Shown here in pieces: positions 1-7,314 of a DNA stretch of 27,814 bases. The DNA is from Fibrobacter sp. (GTDB taxonomy: Bacteria > Fibrobacterota > Fibrobacteria > Fibrobacterales > Fibrobacteraceae): the NCBI GenBank assembly GCA_017550445.1, contig JAFZOV010000053.1, forward strand, positions 1 through 27,814. The letters are read 5' to 3'. Every line of letters starts with the position of its first letter. Positions within the stretch are counted from its first letter, which is position 1. The notes below the pieces were generated by a model. It was not told the DNA's origin and searched no databases. It saw only the letters and a program-made list of their open reading frames with translations. The position numbers were made by a program, and so were the translations under genes.

Positions 1-713
1 CCGTAGAGGTTGTCGAACTTGGACTTGGTCACGGAATCGTTCACGTTGATGGCCGGGAACTTGAGGCGCTTGGCCTGTGCCATCTGGTACAAACGATGCA
101 CGCCGGTAGTCGTTTCTTCGGAAACGCCCTTCAGAGCTTCGCGAGCGCGGGTCCACTGCTTCGGATCCTTTTCGAAAATCTTCTTGCACGTGGCGAGGAA
201 CACGCCCCATTCTTCGCTGTCCTTCTCGGGGTTGAATTCAGGTACCTTGCCGGCGTCTTCGAATTCGGCGCCGCAGGTCACGAGCATGGTAGCGTCGCCG
301 CCGTCATCCACGATGAGGTCCGGAGTCTTGCCGTCGGGCCACACGAGGGCGCGTGCGGTGTTTTCCCAGTAGTCTTCGAGCGATTCGCCCTTCCAGGCGA
401 ACACGGGCACGCCCTGCGGGTTGTCAATCGTGCCGTTTTTGCCCACCACGACGGCGGCGGCAGCGTTGTCTTGCGTGCTGAAGATGTTGCAGCTCACCCA
501 GCGCACGTCGGCACCGAGGTCGGTCAGCGTTTCAATCAAAATAGCGGTCTGCACGGTCATGTGGAGGCTGCCCATGATGCGCGCACCTGCGAGCGGCTTC
601 TTGCCGGCGTATTCCTTGCGGAGGGCCATGAGGCCCGGCATTTCGGTTTCGGCGAGGTCGAGTTCCTTGCGGCCTTCAATCGCAAGGTTAATGTCCTTAA
701 TTTTGTATTCCAT
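1..713 (-). CDS. ahcY: S-adenosylhomocysteinase, N-terminal part (cut by window edge)
   Basis: Hydrolyses S-adenosylhomocysteine to adenosine and homocysteine in the cytoplasm, which removes product inhibition of methyltransferases. The first 237 codons are present, about half of the usual 430-480 aa, and the gene runs off the left edge. Visible family signatures are [15 protein letters not shown] followed by [15 protein letters not shown], the substrate-site stretch [28 protein letters not shown], and near the edge [20 protein letters not shown], which leads into the NAD domain. The ATG at 711-713 is preceded by AAGGAAA, so the start is well fixed. The gene appears to be transcribed alone from a strong promoter at 788-816 that overlaps a large inverted repeat. 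The NAD-binding half cannot be assessed here. Confidence 0.96.
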   Translation of the reverse strand, partial: MEYKIKDINLAIEGRKELDLAETEMPGLMALRKEYAGKKPLAGARIMGSLHMTVQTAILIETLTDLGADVRWVSCNIFSTQDNAAAAVVVGKNGTIDNPQGVPVFAWKGESLEDYWENTARALVWPDGKTPDLIVDDGGDATMLVTCGAEFEDAGKVPEFNPEKDSEEWGVFLATCKKIFEKDPKQWTRAREALKGVSEETTTGVHRLYQMAQAKRLKFPAINVNDSVTKSKFDNLY

Positions 714-777
714 AATGTTTCCTTTTAAATGGCACGGGTTTTGCGACTTATCTCGCCATATATTCCGTGCATTTTTA

Positions 778-807
778 TTTATGCATAAATATAGTTATAT
801 GCATAAA
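778..807. promoter_or_regulatory. Perfect inverted repeat, candidate operator over the ahcY promoter
   Basis: TTTATGCATA (778-787) and TATGCATAAA (798-807) are exact reverse complements separated by 10 bp. Each arm contains the self-palindrome ATGCAT, so two ATGCAT sites lie 20 bp apart, about two helical turns. The repeat encloses the -10 box of the ahcY promoter and the likely start site, which is where a repressor would act. The binding protein is unknown. Confidence 0.55.
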
Positions 808-816
808 AATGGTCAA
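788..816 (-). promoter_or_regulatory. Sigma-70-type promoter of ahcY
   Basis: On the minus strand a -35 box TTGACC (811-816) and a -10 box TATATT (788-793) are separated by exactly 17 bp. This predicts a start of transcription near 781 and a leader of about 65-70 nt before the ahcY ATG. The match to consensus is 5/6 in both boxes. Confidence 0.7.
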
Positions 817-836
817 CCCCTCACCATCAAAGCCAA

Positions 837-863
837 ATAAAAAAGCCCAGGAAACCCTGGGCC
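837..863 (-). terminator. Rho-independent terminator after the STAS gene
   Basis: On the minus strand a 7-bp GC-rich stem (845-851 paired with 856-862, 4-nt loop) is followed by a run of six T and a further T-rich stretch. It lies about 30 nt past the stop of the STAS gene and ends the sensor-STAS operon. Confidence 0.85.
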
Positions 864-891
864 TTGCAAAAATAAGCGAATTTCGCCAAAA

Positions 892-1188
892 TTAGGCAAT
901 CGTCAAGATGTCACTGAATCCCGTGACGTCAAAGATTTCCTTGATGGCGGAGCTTGCGTTCTTTACCACCATCTTACCTTGCTTGTTCATAATCTTCTGG
1001 GCGGTAAGGAAAATTCGAAGTCCCGCAGAAGAAATGTATTCTACGTTCTTCAGGTCGATGGTCAAATTCTTTACGCCGTCGAGCTTCCCCTGAATTTCGG
1101 CGTCAAGCTGCGGAGCTGTGAGCGTATCGATGCGCCCCGAAATAGCAATGGTCAGTGCGTCGTCGTTAATTGTTTTGGTAATCTGCAT
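892..1188 (-). CDS. STAS-domain anti-sigma factor antagonist (SpoIIAA/RsbV type)
   Basis: A 98-aa single-domain STAS protein. In the partner-switch scheme the unphosphorylated antagonist binds the anti-sigma kinase and releases its target. A kinase inactivates the antagonist by phosphorylating a serine, and a PP2C phosphatase restores it. The family signature is VEYISSAGLRIFL at residues 49-61, and the phospho-acceptor should be S53 or S54. The start at 1188 has AAGGA upstream. The gene lies 28 nt downstream of the sensor carrying both a PP2C phosphatase and an RsbW-like kinase domain, so the two are very likely an operon and direct partners. No sigma factor gene is seen nearby, so the final target is unknown. 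Confidence 0.9.
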   Translation of the reverse strand: MQITKTINDDALTIAISGRIDTLTAPQLDAEIQGKLDGVKNLTIDLKNVEYISSAGLRIFLTAQKIMNKQGKMVVKNASSAIKEIFDVTGFSDILTIA

Positions 1189-1216
1189 AAACTAATCCTT
1201 CTTATCGTCGTATAAT

Positions 1217-3685
1217 CTAAGAATTTTTAAGAGTTTTTGTAATGGTGAGCTCGTTTTTGTCGCCGTTTCTGCAGTAAGTGACGCTATCCATGGTCTTTTT
1301 GACAATGAATATGCCAAGTCCGCCGATTTTACGTTCTTCGGCAGAAAGCGTAACATCGGGGTCTGCTTGCTGGAGCGGGTTGTAGGCGGTGCCGTTATCG
1401 ATAAAGGTGAGCCTTGCCATGAGCTGCGTCTTGCAGACTTCTACCACCAAGGTCATTGCTGTTGCGCCCGAGAACTTCACGATGTTGCTGTAGATTTCGT
1501 CGATTGCGATGTTGATTTGCATCTGCGCCTTCATGGAGCCTTCCATCGGGGCGAGAACGCCTTCGACAAATGCCGTGAGCACATCCTGATTCTTGGGATC
1601 GATATCCACCATCTTTTCGTAGCGTTCCCAGGCGTTGTGCAGTCGTTTTTTCATCAGGCCGTCCATGGGGGTGAGAATATCTTCAACGAAAGTGGTAAGC
1701 TCGTTCAGGCAATTTTCTGCAACACCGATGGTCTTTTCGTAGCGTTCCCAAACCGGTTCGGCAGAGCCTTTATATTTAACGGCGAGCATGGTGATGTCGT
1801 CAAATTGCGGAGCATCTCCCACAAAAAGGTCAATTCGATTCTTGACATATTTGCATGTGTCTTCGGGGGGCAGGTCTCCTCCGTTTTCTAGTGCGTCAAG
1901 TAAGCGACTGTTTTCAAACATCTTTTCGTTCTTGTCAGTTGCTTCGGTCACGCCATCGGTATACAGGAACAAGGTGTCGCCCGGTTGCAGGTCAAACGTC
2001 TGCATCTTGTACTTGGTTTCTTCCATGGCTGCCATGACAAGTCCCGGCTTGCACTTGGTGAATTCTACCGAGCCGTCTTTATGGCGAATCGCAGGCGGAT
2101 TATGACCAGCCGATGCAAATTCGACATGCCCCGTATTCAAGTTGATAATTCCCATCCAGACCGTTACGAATACGTTTACGTTATTGCGTCTGGCAAGTTC
2201 GTAGTTCGCGTTGTTGAACGTTTCGGTAATCGACTTCAAGCTCTTCATAATAGAGCGCAATACAATGCGCGAAAGAGTCATGAACAATGCCGCAGGGACA
2301 CCCTTGCCCGACACATCGCCAATTACGATGCACAGGCGGTCTTCATCCAATTTGAAAAAGTCATAAAAGTCGCCGCCCACTTCCTTTGCGGGCAAAATGA
2401 ACGGAGCCAGTTCATGGCGGTCATCGTTGGAATGTTCTTCTTCTTCGTTCTTGGGCAAAATGCCGAGCTGAATGAACTTTGCAAATTCCAGTTCGCGCTC
2501 AATGCGGTCCATGTCCTTTTGCTTTTCGAGGTATTCCTTGAGCGAAGTGCGCATGTTCGAGAATGCCCAGGCGAATTGAGACACTTCGTCGCGTCCCTTG
2601 ATGGGCGGAATCGCTGCGTCAAAGTCACCGTGCCCTAGCTTGTTTGCTGCCCCTGCAAGTTCCTTGAGCGGTTTTGTTACTTTGGTCGAAATCACAAGCA
2701 CGAGCACCAACATAATCACGTAGCCGCCTAGTATTAGCCATAGGAACATGCGTTCCATGGAATGCTGGCTTTCGAGGTATTTTTGGGCGGGCCACACAAT
2801 CATGAACGTCCAACGGTTCGATTTCATTTTTGCAAAATAGATTGCCGCTTCTTCGCCACTTGGGTCGGCTCCCATGAACAGGCCCTTCCCCTGTTTTTCG
2901 ACAGCCTTTTCAAAATCGGTCACGGCGTTGATGTTGCCGTCTTTGGCGAGGTCTGTAAGGGTTTCTTTGAAAAGCACGTTCTTTTTGGGATGCGCGATAA
3001 TCATGTTGTTTGCAGAAAGCACTACGACGTATCCCGAATTAGATACCGGAATGGCTTCAATCGTTTCTTTAAGGAATGCAATCGACATGTCCACGCAGAG
3101 CACGCCTGCAAATTTGCGGTTGCCCTTTTCGTCCCTATGGTAAATGGGTGTCGTGTAAATGGCGATAGGTTCCTTGATAAAGTCGCCAATAAAGGGTTCC
3201 TGCCAAATGCCTCTTTGGGCTTCTTTGGTGCTTTTGTACCAAATCTTATCGTGATAGTTGCCGCCGTCCAAAAGGACGATGTCGCTGCCCGAATAGCGTG
3301 CCAGGCGCATCATGTCGTGGAGAGAGTCGTTGTCAGGAGCCATGCCGGGTTCGTATGCAACCACAATGGCAAGCGATTGGGGGAGCAGTGCCCTTGCGTT
3401 AAAAAGCGCCTCGCTCAAGAAGTCATCCAGGTCTCTTCCGCTGGGCTGCTCTTTTCCAAGAGTCACGGCAAGTTCGTCGCCAATGTATTTGCCCGTGTCA
3501 AAGAGTTTTTCGATCAGGGCGACGTTTGCTTGGCTGATTTCTTCGCCTTTTTGTGTTAACAGGGCTGTAAGTCTGCTTTCTACCTGGTCAGAAATAACGG
3601 CGAATAGAATTGCAAAGACAATGCTTACGCCCGTAAGAATCATCATGGATTGCTTAAACGCAAGACCATGGATATTGAAACCCAT
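1217..3685 (-). CDS. Membrane sensor: Cache + HAMP + PP2C/SpoIIE phosphatase + RsbW-like kinase
   Basis: An 822-aa hybrid. In order: TM1 (about 13-32), an extracytoplasmic Cache-type sensor (about 35-305), TM2 (about 314-336), HAMP (about 336-390), a short helical linker, then a SpoIIE/RsbU-type PP2C phosphatase (about 400-635). The phosphatase shows GDFYDFF, GDVSGKGVPAALF near 455, YTDGVTEATD near 573 and the metal-site DDITML near 628. A C-terminal GHKL/RsbW kinase domain (about 690-822) has an N box with AIDEIYSNIV near 728, DNGTAYNP near 762 and GGLGIFIVK near 787. Between phosphatase and kinase a 40-residue unit is duplicated (residues 646-685 and 686-725). The start has GAGGAAAT just upstream. 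Family knowledge predicts that the phosphatase dephosphorylates the downstream STAS protein and the kinase phosphorylates it. The ligand of the Cache domain is not known. Confidence 0.92.
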   Translation of the reverse strand: MGFNIHGLAFKQSMMILTGVSIVFAILFAVISDQVESRLTALLTQKGEEISQANVALIEKLFDTGKYIGDELAVTLGKEQPSGRDLDDFLSEALFNARALLPQSLAIVVAYEPGMAPDNDSLHDMMRLARYSGSDIVLLDGGNYHDKIWYKSTKEAQRGIWQEPFIGDFIKEPIAIYTTPIYHRDEKGNRKFAGVLCVDMSIAFLKETIEAIPVSNSGYVVVLSANNMIIAHPKKNVLFKETLTDLAKDGNINAVTDFEKAVEKQGKGLFMGADPSGEEAAIYFAKMKSNRWTFMIVWPAQKYLESQHSMERMFLWLILGGYVIMLVLVLVISTKVTKPLKELAGAANKLGHGDFDAAIPPIKGRDEVSQFAWAFSNMRTSLKEYLEKQKDMDRIERELEFAKFIQLGILPKNEEEEHSNDDRHELAPFILPAKEVGGDFYDFFKLDEDRLCIVIGDVSGKGVPAALFMTLSRIVLRSIMKSLKSITETFNNANYELARRNNVNVFVTVWMGIINLNTGHVEFASAGHNPPAIRHKDGSVEFTKCKPGLVMAAMEETKYKMQTFDLQPGDTLFLYTDGVTEATDKNEKMFENSRLLDALENGGDLPPEDTCKYVKNRIDLFVGDAPQFDDITMLAVKYKGSAEPVWERYEKTIGVAENCLNELTTFVEDILTPMDGLMKKRLHNAWERYEKMVDIDPKNQDVLTAFVEGVLAPMEGSMKAQMQINIAIDEIYSNIVKFSGATAMTLVVEVCKTQLMARLTFIDNGTAYNPLQQADPDVTLSAEERKIGGLGIFIVKKTMDSVTYCRNGDKNELTITKTLKNS
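1511..1750 (-). repeat. In-frame 120-bp tandem duplication inside the sensor gene
   Basis: Two consecutive units of exactly 120 bp (1631-1750 and 1511-1630) encode related 40-residue segments. Both begin WERYEK and continue with a matching helix, LTTFVEDILTPMDGLMK in the first and LTAFVEGVLAPMEGSMK in the second. The DNA match is strongest at the start of each unit (tcgtagcgttccca on the plus strand). The second copy runs into the N box of the kinase domain, so the first looks like the diverged extra copy. Confidence 0.85.
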
Positions 3686-3850
3686 ATTTCCTCACTTCTT
3701 TAATGCCTAAAATATATGTAAAAAAAGGGCGCCTGCACGTAAATTACGCGTAAAATGTCTAAAAGTGCGTTTTTCGCCCATTTTCGCTGAATTTCATTTT
3801 TTGAAAACTGAAGCTTGAATACGGACTTATTATATTTATGTTCCCTAGAC

Positions 3851-3929
3851 TTTACGGTGTGGAAATGCGGTACTTTCCGTAAAAGAAGCACGTGGGTTCG
3901 GAAGCGCTCCATACTTTTGGAATGCTTCT
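3851..3929 (+). promoter_or_regulatory. Structured leader of the RNase G/E gene
   Basis: Two possible hairpins lie 40-120 nt before the start codon. In the first, TTTACGG (3851-3857) pairs with CCGTAAA (3877-3883). In the second, GAAGC and TCCA (3901-3911) pair with TGGA and GCTTC (3918-3928) across a small symmetric internal loop. The AT-rich stretch TTATTATATTT near 3827-3837 could hold the -10 box, but no good -35 box fits it. In Escherichia coli the rne leader folds and lets RNase E control its own mRNA. A similar role here is inference. Confidence 0.35.
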
Positions 3930-3970
3930 TAGGGATGTCCAACAAGTTTTGCTTACTTTTAGGAGCTTTA

Positions 3971-5506
3971 ATGGCAAATAAGTGCAAGCGCGGAATTTTG
4001 ATTAGTAAGACCCCTTACGAAAAACGTATCGCCATCATGGAAGACGGCGAACTCGTGGAACTTGTCGTCGAGGGTGTGTCTTCTAACCGAGTTCTGGGCA
4101 ATATTTATAAGGGCGTGGTCCAGAAGGTGCTTCCGGCACTCAAGGCTGCGTTCATTGATATTGGCCTCGAAAAGGCAGGCTTTTTGCATCAAGAAGACGC
4201 CATGGACAGAAACGAGCTTCTCCGTCGCGAATATGGTGACGACGATGACGAAGGTGGTTCTTCCAAGGAAGTCTCTATTGACGAAATTCTGCAAGAAGGT
4301 CAAGAAATTATGGTTCAGGTGGTCAAGGAACCGATTAGCACCAAGGGTGCTCGTCTGACCACTCACCTGAGCTTTGCAGGTCGATTCCTGGTGTGCATGC
4401 CGGGCACCAACTTCATTGGCGTGTCCAAGCGTGAACGCGATCCGGCCAAGCGTCGCGAATTCAAGAAGGTGGTCCGCCGCCTCAAGGGTCGCGATGTGGG
4501 TTATATCGTCCGCACCAACGGCTTGAACGAATCCGAATTCGAAATCAACAAGCAGATGCGCGAACTTGAAAGCAAGTGGGAACAGACGAAGTACAACTTC
4601 GAAAACCAGCCTGCCGAAACCTGCATCTACGAAGAATCCGATTCCATTGAACAGACCGTTCGCGAATACTTCAGCGATAACACCGACTACGTGTATATCG
4701 ACAACCGCGACGAATACTTCGCCCTGCGCGAATACCTCAAGGTACTCTCGCCGGACAAGCTCGACAAGGTGAAGCTCTGGAGTTCCAACGAAAGCCTTTT
4801 CGAATACTTCAAGATTGAAAACGACTACGCTCGCTCCCTGCAGCGCCAGGTACCGCTCCCGCGCGGAGGAAACTTGGTGATCGAACAGACCGAAGCCCTC
4901 GTGTCCATCGACGTGAATACGGGTCCGAAGGTTCACGGCAAGGACCAGGCAAAGATCATTCTCGAAACGAATATCGATGCCTGCTATGAAATTGCCAAAC
5001 AGCTGCGCCTGCGTGACGTGGGCGGCCTTATCATTATCGACTTCATCGATATGGAATCCGAGGCCGACAACGAAACCGTCTACAACGAATTCCGCAAGGC
5101 AATCCGTCGCGACAAGGCCCCCATTAGCCCCGCTCCCATCAGCCAGTTTGGCCTCATGGAAGTCACCCGTAAGCGCGTCCGCGTGAACCTGATGACCGAA
5201 AAGACTGAACGCTGCCCGGTGTGCGATGGCGACGGCCGCATTGCAACGCTCGAATCTACCCTCGGCATGATCGACCGCTGGATGGCTCGCGCGAAGGCAA
5301 AGGGCAAGCTCCGCGAAGTGACCCTCGTGGTAAGCGCCCAGGTGATCGATGTGCTCTGCAAGGACCACAACCGCATGTTCAACTACTTGGAATACAAGCA
5401 CGGCATGAGCATCAGCCTTGTGGAAGACGAATCTGCGCACATCAACCAGTTCTGGTTCTACGACAAGAACAACGAAGACATTACCGACCTCTACAAGTTC
5501 GTGTAA
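3971..5506 (+). CDS. rng: Ribonuclease G/E family endoribonuclease
   Basis: A 511-aa cytoplasmic endoribonuclease that cleaves single-stranded, AU-rich RNA with a preference for 5'-monophosphate ends, and acts in rRNA processing and mRNA decay. An S1 domain spans about 38-128, with an acidic insert (YGDDDDEGG) near 88-96. The DNase I-like catalytic core carries the metal-binding aspartates in SIDVNTG (D314) and IIDFIDME (D357). CPVCDGDG (C415, C418) is the zinc-link that joins protomers. The length is close to RNase G (about 490 aa), and the long disordered degradosome scaffold of RNase E is absent. The frame is open back to 3815, but the ATG at 3971 has AGGAG at 3961-3965 and begins the family-typical N-terminus, so the upstream part is treated as leader. 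Confidence 0.95.
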   Translation: MANKCKRGILISKTPYEKRIAIMEDGELVELVVEGVSSNRVLGNIYKGVVQKVLPALKAAFIDIGLEKAGFLHQEDAMDRNELLRREYGDDDDEGGSSKEVSIDEILQEGQEIMVQVVKEPISTKGARLTTHLSFAGRFLVCMPGTNFIGVSKRERDPAKRREFKKVVRRLKGRDVGYIVRTNGLNESEFEINKQMRELESKWEQTKYNFENQPAETCIYEESDSIEQTVREYFSDNTDYVYIDNRDEYFALREYLKVLSPDKLDKVKLWSSNESLFEYFKIENDYARSLQRQVPLPRGGNLVIEQTEALVSIDVNTGPKVHGKDQAKIILETNIDACYEIAKQLRLRDVGGLIIIDFIDMESEADNETVYNEFRKAIRRDKAPISPAPISQFGLMEVTRKRVRVNLMTEKTERCPVCDGDGRIATLESTLGMIDRWMARAKAKGKLREVTLVVSAQVIDVLCKDHNRMFNYLEYKHGMSISLVEDESAHINQFWFYDKNNEDITDLYKFV

Positions 5507-5528
5507 TTCGTTCGTCAAACAATTAAAG

Positions 5529-5558
5529 CAGGGCCGCTCAACCGAGCGACCCTGTTTT
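5529..5558 (+). terminator. Terminator after the RNase G/E gene, probably bidirectional
   Basis: CAGGG and CGCTC (5529-5539) pair with GAGCG and CCCTG (5544-5554) around an AACC loop, with one C/A mismatch, and are followed by TTTTGTAT. It lies 22 nt past the rng stop. On the minus strand the same stem is followed by CTTTAATTG, so it could also stop transcripts coming from pta. Confidence 0.85.
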
Positions 5559-5583
5559 GTATATAAATTAACTTTTGAAATTT

Positions 5584-5692
5584 CGCGAGCAGTCTTACCG
5601 TGAGCCGAAAGCGACTCGTATTAACGAGTCGTGTCGGCGAGAGAACCGGCTTCAGAGTAAGGATTCTGTTGAGTTTAGCCGGTTCGGTCTTT
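5584..5692. other. Inverted-repeat-dense intergenic segment, possible structured RNA
   Basis: Between the rng terminator and the pta stop there are three nested or adjacent stems. GCCGA (5604-5608) pairs with TCGGC (5634-5638) and encloses a perfect 8-bp hairpin, CGACTCGT (5612-5619) with ACGAGTCG (5624-5631). GAACCGGCT (5643-5651) pairs with AGCCGGTTC (5677-5685). CTTAC (5594-5598) can also pair with GTAAG (5657-5661) inside the last loop, which would make a pseudoknot. On the plus strand the last stem is followed by a T-rich run, as in an intrinsic terminator. It may be the pta 3' end, a small RNA, or both. Confidence 0.4.
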
Positions 5693-5697
5693 ATTCT

Positions 5698-7086
5698 TTA
5701 ACCAGCCTGGACAGCCGTGAGGGCAATCGTGTAGACGATGTCTTCCACGAGGGCGCCGCGGCTGAGGTCGTTCACCGGCTTTGCGAGGCCCTGGAGCATG
5801 GGGCCGATGGCAATCGTGCCATGGGCACTGCGCTGCACGGCCTTGTAGCCGATGTTACCGGCAGAAAGGCTCGGGAACACGAACACGGTTGCCTTGCCGG
5901 CGACGGTGCTACCCGGGGCCTTGAGGGAACCGACGCTCGGGGTAGTAGCGGCGTCGTACTGCAGCGGGCCATCCACCAGCATTTCGGGGCGGGCTTCCTT
6001 CACAATCTTAGTAGCTTCGCGAACGAGGTCGGCGTCCGGGCCCTTGCCGCTGTTCATGGTGCTGTAGCTAAGCAATGCCACGCGGCTCGGCAGGCCGAAT
6101 GCCTTGGCGGTGTCGTCGCACTGCATGGCAATGCCGGCGAGTTCTTCGGCGGTCGGGTTCAGGTTAATGGCGCAGTCGCCGTAAATGTAAGTCTTGTCCT
6201 GCATGCACATGAAGAACACGGAGCTCACGGACTTCACACCCGGAGCACACTTGATCACCTGCAGGGCCGGGCGCAAGGTGTCGGCGGTAGAGTGGATGGC
6301 GCCAGAAACGAGGCCATCGACTTCGCCCATCTTAAGCATCATGGTGCCAAGCATCACGTTGTCGGCGAGGGCTGCGCGGGCCTGTTCTTCGGTCATGCCC
6401 TTGGACTTGCGGAGTTCCACGAGAGTCGGCACATACTTTTCAGCGAGTTCGGCGCTCGGTTCAATAATTTCGATGTCTGCCGGGAGAGCGACACCCTGTT
6501 CCTTTGCGACCTTGAAGATTTCGTCCTTCTTGCCAATAAGCACGGGCACTGCAATCTTGCGGTCAATTACGAGCTTTGCGGCCTGCACGGTACGCGGCTC
6601 GGAACCTTCCGGGAGCACGATGCGCTTCTTGGCCTTGGAGGCCTTGAGCAACAAGCCTGCGCGGAACATAGCCTGGCTGGTCTTGCGTTCGGCAGGGGCT
6701 TCTGCCAAGTCCTTGGCGAGGCACTTGCTGCAGGCGAGCAGGCGTTTGGGGCAGAACAGGTCTGCATCTTCGCTATCAGAGTAAATCTTTGCATCGAGAG
6801 CGGTAGCGAGGGAGTCGTTATACTTCTGGGCGAGCACATCGCTCATGCCGGCAGCACCTTCGACCACCACGGCATCCACGGAATCAAAGTCCTGCGAAAG
6901 GAAGTCGGCTGCGATCTTTTCCATGAGCACTGCGGAATTGTGGGCCTTGAGTTCCTTAGCGGCTTCGGCGCCGTTCACGCAGGGCTTGTAGGTGGCGCCG
7001 ATTAGGCCGGCGGCAGCTACGGCGTCCATGACTTCTTTGACTTTGGCTTCCATATTGGCGGAGGCAACCAGATATACACGGTTCAT
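5698..7086 (-). CDS. pta: Phosphate acetyltransferase with shortened N-terminal region
   Basis: Interconverts acetyl-CoA and acetyl phosphate. With acetate kinase it forms acetate and ATP, a main fermentation route in anaerobes. The C-terminal two thirds is a PTA_PTB catalytic domain, seen in [52 protein letters not shown] and the closing [12 protein letters not shown] and [17 protein letters not shown]. The first 135 or so residues resemble a reduced version of the P-loop/DRTGG-type N-terminal region of long Pta. At 462 aa it is intermediate between the short (about 330 aa) and long (about 700 aa) forms. The ATG at 7086 has AGGAG upstream. No acetate kinase gene is adjacent in this window. 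Confidence 0.93.
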   Translation of the reverse strand: MNRVYLVASANMEAKVKEVMDAVAAAGLIGATYKPCVNGAEAAKELKAHNSAVLMEKIAADFLSQDFDSVDAVVVEGAAGMSDVLAQKYNDSLATALDAKIYSDSEDADLFCPKRLLACSKCLAKDLAEAPAERKTSQAMFRAGLLLKASKAKKRIVLPEGSEPRTVQAAKLVIDRKIAVPVLIGKKDEIFKVAKEQGVALPADIEIIEPSAELAEKYVPTLVELRKSKGMTEEQARAALADNVMLGTMMLKMGEVDGLVSGAIHSTADTLRPALQVIKCAPGVKSVSSVFFMCMQDKTYIYGDCAINLNPTAEELAGIAMQCDDTAKAFGLPSRVALLSYSTMNSGKGPDADLVREATKIVKEARPEMLVDGPLQYDAATTPSVGSLKAPGSTVAGKATVFVFPSLSAGNIGYKAVQRSAHGTIAIGPMLQGLAKPVNDLSRGALVEDIVYTIALTAVQAG

Positions 7087-7148
7087 AAAAAACTCCTGTT
7101 GATTTTAAATTTCGCTATAAAAATTAGGATTTTGATACCCCAAATGCC

Positions 7149-7171
7149 CCCTTTTTGCAACGTAAAAAGGG
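7149..7171. other. Hairpin in the pta / fibro-slime divergent region
   Basis: CCCTTTTT (7149-7156) and AAAAAGGG (7164-7171) form a perfect 8-bp stem with a 7-nt loop. It lies about 60 nt upstream of the pta start and about 145 nt upstream of the first fibro-slime start. The role is unknown. Without a T-run after the stem it does not look like a standard terminator on either strand. Confidence 0.4.
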
Positions 7172-7208
7172 AGAAAAAAGACGATTTTGCCTTGTGTCCT
7201 CCAAAAAC

Positions 7209-7238
7209 TTACAAAAAACACACATGGTAAAGTAATAT
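7209..7238 (+). promoter_or_regulatory. Candidate promoter of the first fibro-slime gene
   Basis: TTACAA (7209-7214) and TAATAT (7233-7238) are spaced 18 bp, which would give a leader of about 70 nt to the ATG at 7315. The match to consensus is moderate and the region is AT-rich, so chance matches are likely. Confidence 0.3.
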
Positions 7239-7314
7239 TTGCAGATGGATTCCGTAAAATAACCTATTTTTTACATCGGTTGTCTTGTGTGTGGGACTAT
7301 CATGGAGAGAACGG

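Noticed and set aside
714..840. SAH or SAM riboswitch before ahcY
   Set aside because: The predicted leader is only about 65-70 nt and lacks the known conserved cores. The visible signal is a promoter-overlapping DNA palindrome.
3815..3970. A 52-residue N-terminal extension of RNase G/E
   Set aside because: It starts at a non-ATG codon, matches no part of the family, and lies upstream of a well-placed AGGAG and ATG at 3971.
3968..5518. A 516-aa minus-strand open frame antisense to the RNase G/E gene
   Set aside because: It mirrors the coding frame of rng almost end to end, its translation has no family features and is rich in His/Phe/Val/Ala as expected for a reverse-frame shadow, and it has no ribosome binding site.
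5575..7005. A 476-aa plus-strand open frame antisense to pta
   Set aside because: It is a shadow of the pta frame; the Pta motifs on the minus strand are unambiguous.
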